This document shows, one piece after another, positions 5,074 to 6,349 of a stretch of 6,349 nucleotides of DNA. Each line of letters starts with the position of its first letter. The stretch's first letter is position 1. Below the pieces are notes generated by a model. It did not search any database. It worked only from the letters and a program-made list of their open reading frames with translations, and had not been told where the DNA came from. Position numbers and translations under genes: made by a program. The DNA is taken from positions 1 to 6,349 of the forward strand of contig JAJYAR010000173.1 of NCBI GenBank assembly GCA_021779435.1, in the 5' to 3' direction. Origin of the DNA: a bacterium. GTDB taxonomy: Bacteria > Verrucomicrobiota > Verrucomicrobiae > JAJYAR01.

Positions 5074-6349
5074 TCCTCCAGTGTATCGACGGCGAAATCC
5101 GCCTGATCGCGCGTGATTACCAGCGGCGGGCACAGACGCACGGAATTCTTCCCCGCCCCCAGCACGAGCAACCCGCGCTCGAAGGCAAGCTGCACGATCC
5201 GGTCGCGAACCTCCGGCGCCCGCTCGCGCGTCTGCCGATCCTTGACGAGTTCGAAGCCGATCATCAGGCCGCGCCCGCGCACATCGCCGACATTCGCGAA
5301 TCGCGACGGCCAACTCGCCATCCGCCCCAGCATGTGCGTGCCGATGCGCGCGGCGTTCTCCACCAACTCCGTTTCGAGCAACTCGATCGTGGCAAGCGCC
5401 GCCGCCACGGCCACCGGATTTCCGCCGAACGTCGAAGCATGGGCGCCGGGCGTCCAACGCATAACGCCGGCGCGCGCCATGGTTGCCCCCAGCGGCATTC
5501 CACTCGCAATCCCCTTGGCGATCGTCAGAATGTCGGGCTTAAAGCCGAAGTGCCGCGACGCCCACATCTTCCCGGTCCGTCCCATGCCGCTCTGCACTTC
5601 ATCGGCGATCAGCAGCAGGTTATGGCGCTTTGCCAGCGCCTGCAGCTCATCGAAGAATTTCTGCGGCGGCACCACGTACCCACCTTCGCCCTGAATCGGT
5701 TCCACGACGATGGCCGCCACGTCCTCGGCCGGCAGGATCGTCTCAAACAACCGCTCGGCCTGCTGCAGGCATTCCACACGGCAGCTTTCCACGCGCTGGT
5801 TCACCGGGCAGCGGTAGCAGTACGGATACGGCACGTGCTGCACACCCGGCACCAGCGGACCGAATCCTTTCCGTTGGACCACCTTGCTCGCCGTGAGCGA
5901 CAGCGAACCCATGCTCCGTCCGTGAAACGCGCCCAGAAACGCGATGAAGTTGTTGCGCCCCGTGTGATACCGCGCCAGCTTCAGCGCCCCTTCCACGGCT
6001 TCCGTGCCCGAGTTGCCAAATGACACGCGGTGCGCCCCGCCGGCCGGCGCCAGCCTTGTCAGCGTCTCGGCCAGTTCCACCATGTTTTCGTAATAAAAAT
6101 CCGTGCCCGACATGTGGATCAGCTTCGCCGCCTGATCCTGAATCGCGCGCACGACCTTCGGATTGTAGGGGTCGACGCTGCCCGGGCTCAGCAGGCAACG
6201 GAAACTGCCGAACCATGCGAGGCTGCGCAGGATGGTGCCGAGATTGCCCGGGTCCTGGATTTCGTGCAGGTAGATGGCGCGTTCACCCGGCCTCGGGTCC
6301 GGCATCCTCAGCAGCGGCACCACGGCCGCAATGCCCTGCGGTGAGCGCG
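5052..6349 (-). CDS. Chimeric frame: SpoU/TrmH methyltransferase fragment joined to N-terminally truncated class III aminotransferase; 5' end outside window
   Basis: The frame is open from the right edge; residue numbers here count from the GTG at 6323. From about residue 57 it is a class III PLP-dependent aminotransferase of the acetylornithine / 4-aminobutyrate type. It shows IQDQAAKLIHMSGTDFYYEN (61-80), SFGNSGTEAVEGALKLAR (phosphate binding), GAFHGRS (His134), VEPIQGEGGY, IADEVQSGMGRTG (Asp241), TIAKGIASGMPLGA with the PLP lysine Lys270, and HASTFGGNPVAVAAAL. Four cysteines (169, 172, 181, 185) lie in an insertion seen in a subgroup of these enzymes. The C-terminus is complete. The usual first 60-75 residues, which form part of the active site in this fold, are absent. 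In their place is the beginning of a SpoU domain. The frame is intact, but as drawn the protein is unlikely to be a normal aminotransferase. The fragment is followed by the methyltransferase gene in overlap. Confidence 0.85.
   Translation of the reverse strand, partial: RSPQGIAAVVPLLRMPDPRPGERAIYLHEIQDPGNLGTILRSLAWFGSFRCLLSPGSVDPYNPKVVRAIQDQAAKLIHMSGTDFYYENMVELAETLTRLAPAGGAHRVSFGNSGTEAVEGALKLARYHTGRNNFIAFLGAFHGRSMGSLSLTASKVVQRKGFGPLVPGVQHVPYPYCYRCPVNQRVESCRVECLQQAERLFETILPAEDVAAIVVEPIQGEGGYVVPPQKFFDELQALAKRHNLLLIADEVQSGMGRTGKMWASRHFGFKPDILTIAKGIASGMPLGATMARAGVMRWTPGAHASTFGGNPVAVAAALATIELLETELVENAARIGTHMLGRMASWPSRFANVGDVRGRGLMIGFELVKDRQTRERAPEVRDRIVQLAFERGLLVLGAGKNSVRLCPPLVITRDQADFAVDTLEECLSLAR
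5075..5079 (-). promoter_or_regulatory. Unusually close Shine-Dalgarno site for the methyltransferase
   Basis: GGAGG stands only one base before ATG 5073, which is too close for normal initiation. The upstream aminotransferase stops at 5052, 19 bases past this ATG. Ribosomes finishing that gene could slip back and restart here, with the GGAGG serving as an anchor. No better start codon is visible. Confidence 0.45.
6144..6349 (-). pseudogene. TrmH/SpoU-family RNA 2'-O-ribose methyltransferase, internal fragment
   Basis: The segment reads RSPQGIAAVVPLL, which fits the linker ahead of the SpoU domain in TrmH-type enzymes. It is followed by YLHEIQDPGNLGTILRSLAW (SpoU motif 1, with Asn and Arg of the NxGxxxR core) and CLLSPGSVDPYNPKVVRA (the first part of motif 2). 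The family then continues with Ser-x-Gly-Ala and about 100 residues containing the knotted SAM-binding motif 3. All of that is missing, because the frame changes to aminotransferase sequence. The N-terminal substrate-binding domain would lie beyond the window. As it stands the methyltransferase cannot bind SAM and should be inactive. I call it a remnant, but if the joint is an assembly error a complete gene would exist elsewhere in the genome. Confidence 0.8.

Noticed and set aside
4905..6023. Plus-strand open frame of 372 codons opposite the aminotransferase and methyltransferase
   Set aside because: It is rich in Arg/His/Pro with no recognisable domain and lies entirely antisense to well-supported genes. 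Long antisense frames are expected in GC-rich coding DNA.
1..6349. CRISPR array, tRNA, rRNA, insertion sequence or attachment site
   Set aside because: I found no regularly spaced repeats, cloverleaf-like sequence, transposase or terminal inverted repeats. Almost every base is covered by conserved protein genes.

Overview
This is a GC-rich bacterial window with tightly packed genes in two convergent blocks and no gap over about 100 bases. The gene set (histidine utilisation, a Tat-exported TPP enzyme paired with a c-type cytochrome, YraN) and the base composition suggest a free-living Gram-negative heterotroph. Acidobacteriota of the Solibacter/Bryobacterales type is my best guess, from general impression and with low confidence.

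Plus strand, 2-1638: the 3' end of hutU (urocanate hydratase) runs into a complete hutI (imidazolonepropionase) through a 4-base stop/start overlap. Together they perform two consecutive steps of histidine degradation: urocanate to imidazolonepropionate to N-formimino-L-glutamate.

Minus strand, 6349 down to 1667: reading from the right edge, there is a chimeric open frame. It joins the beginning of a SpoU/TrmH-type RNA methyltransferase domain to a class III PLP aminotransferase that lacks its N-terminus. Next come a small class I SAM methyltransferase (22-base overlap) and yraN (TGATG overlap). After a 91-base gap with a good sigma70-like promoter comes a second transcription unit. It encodes a 647-residue TPP-dependent enzyme with a clear twin-arginine signal and a small exported monoheme cytochrome c whose start touches the enzyme's stop codon. 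The two blocks converge at 1639-1666, where short mutually exclusive hairpins lie.

Two points deserve attention. The SpoU-aminotransferase joint lies in the middle of both folds, at a Val-Val-Arg-Ala stretch that both families could supply. This looks like a microhomology deletion or an assembly chimera rather than a designed fusion. The Tat-exported TPP enzyme plus cytochrome c pair looks like an uncharacterised periplasmic oxidation module: the TPP enzyme would act on a 2-oxoacid-like substrate and pass electrons to the cytochrome. The pathway and substrate are inference.
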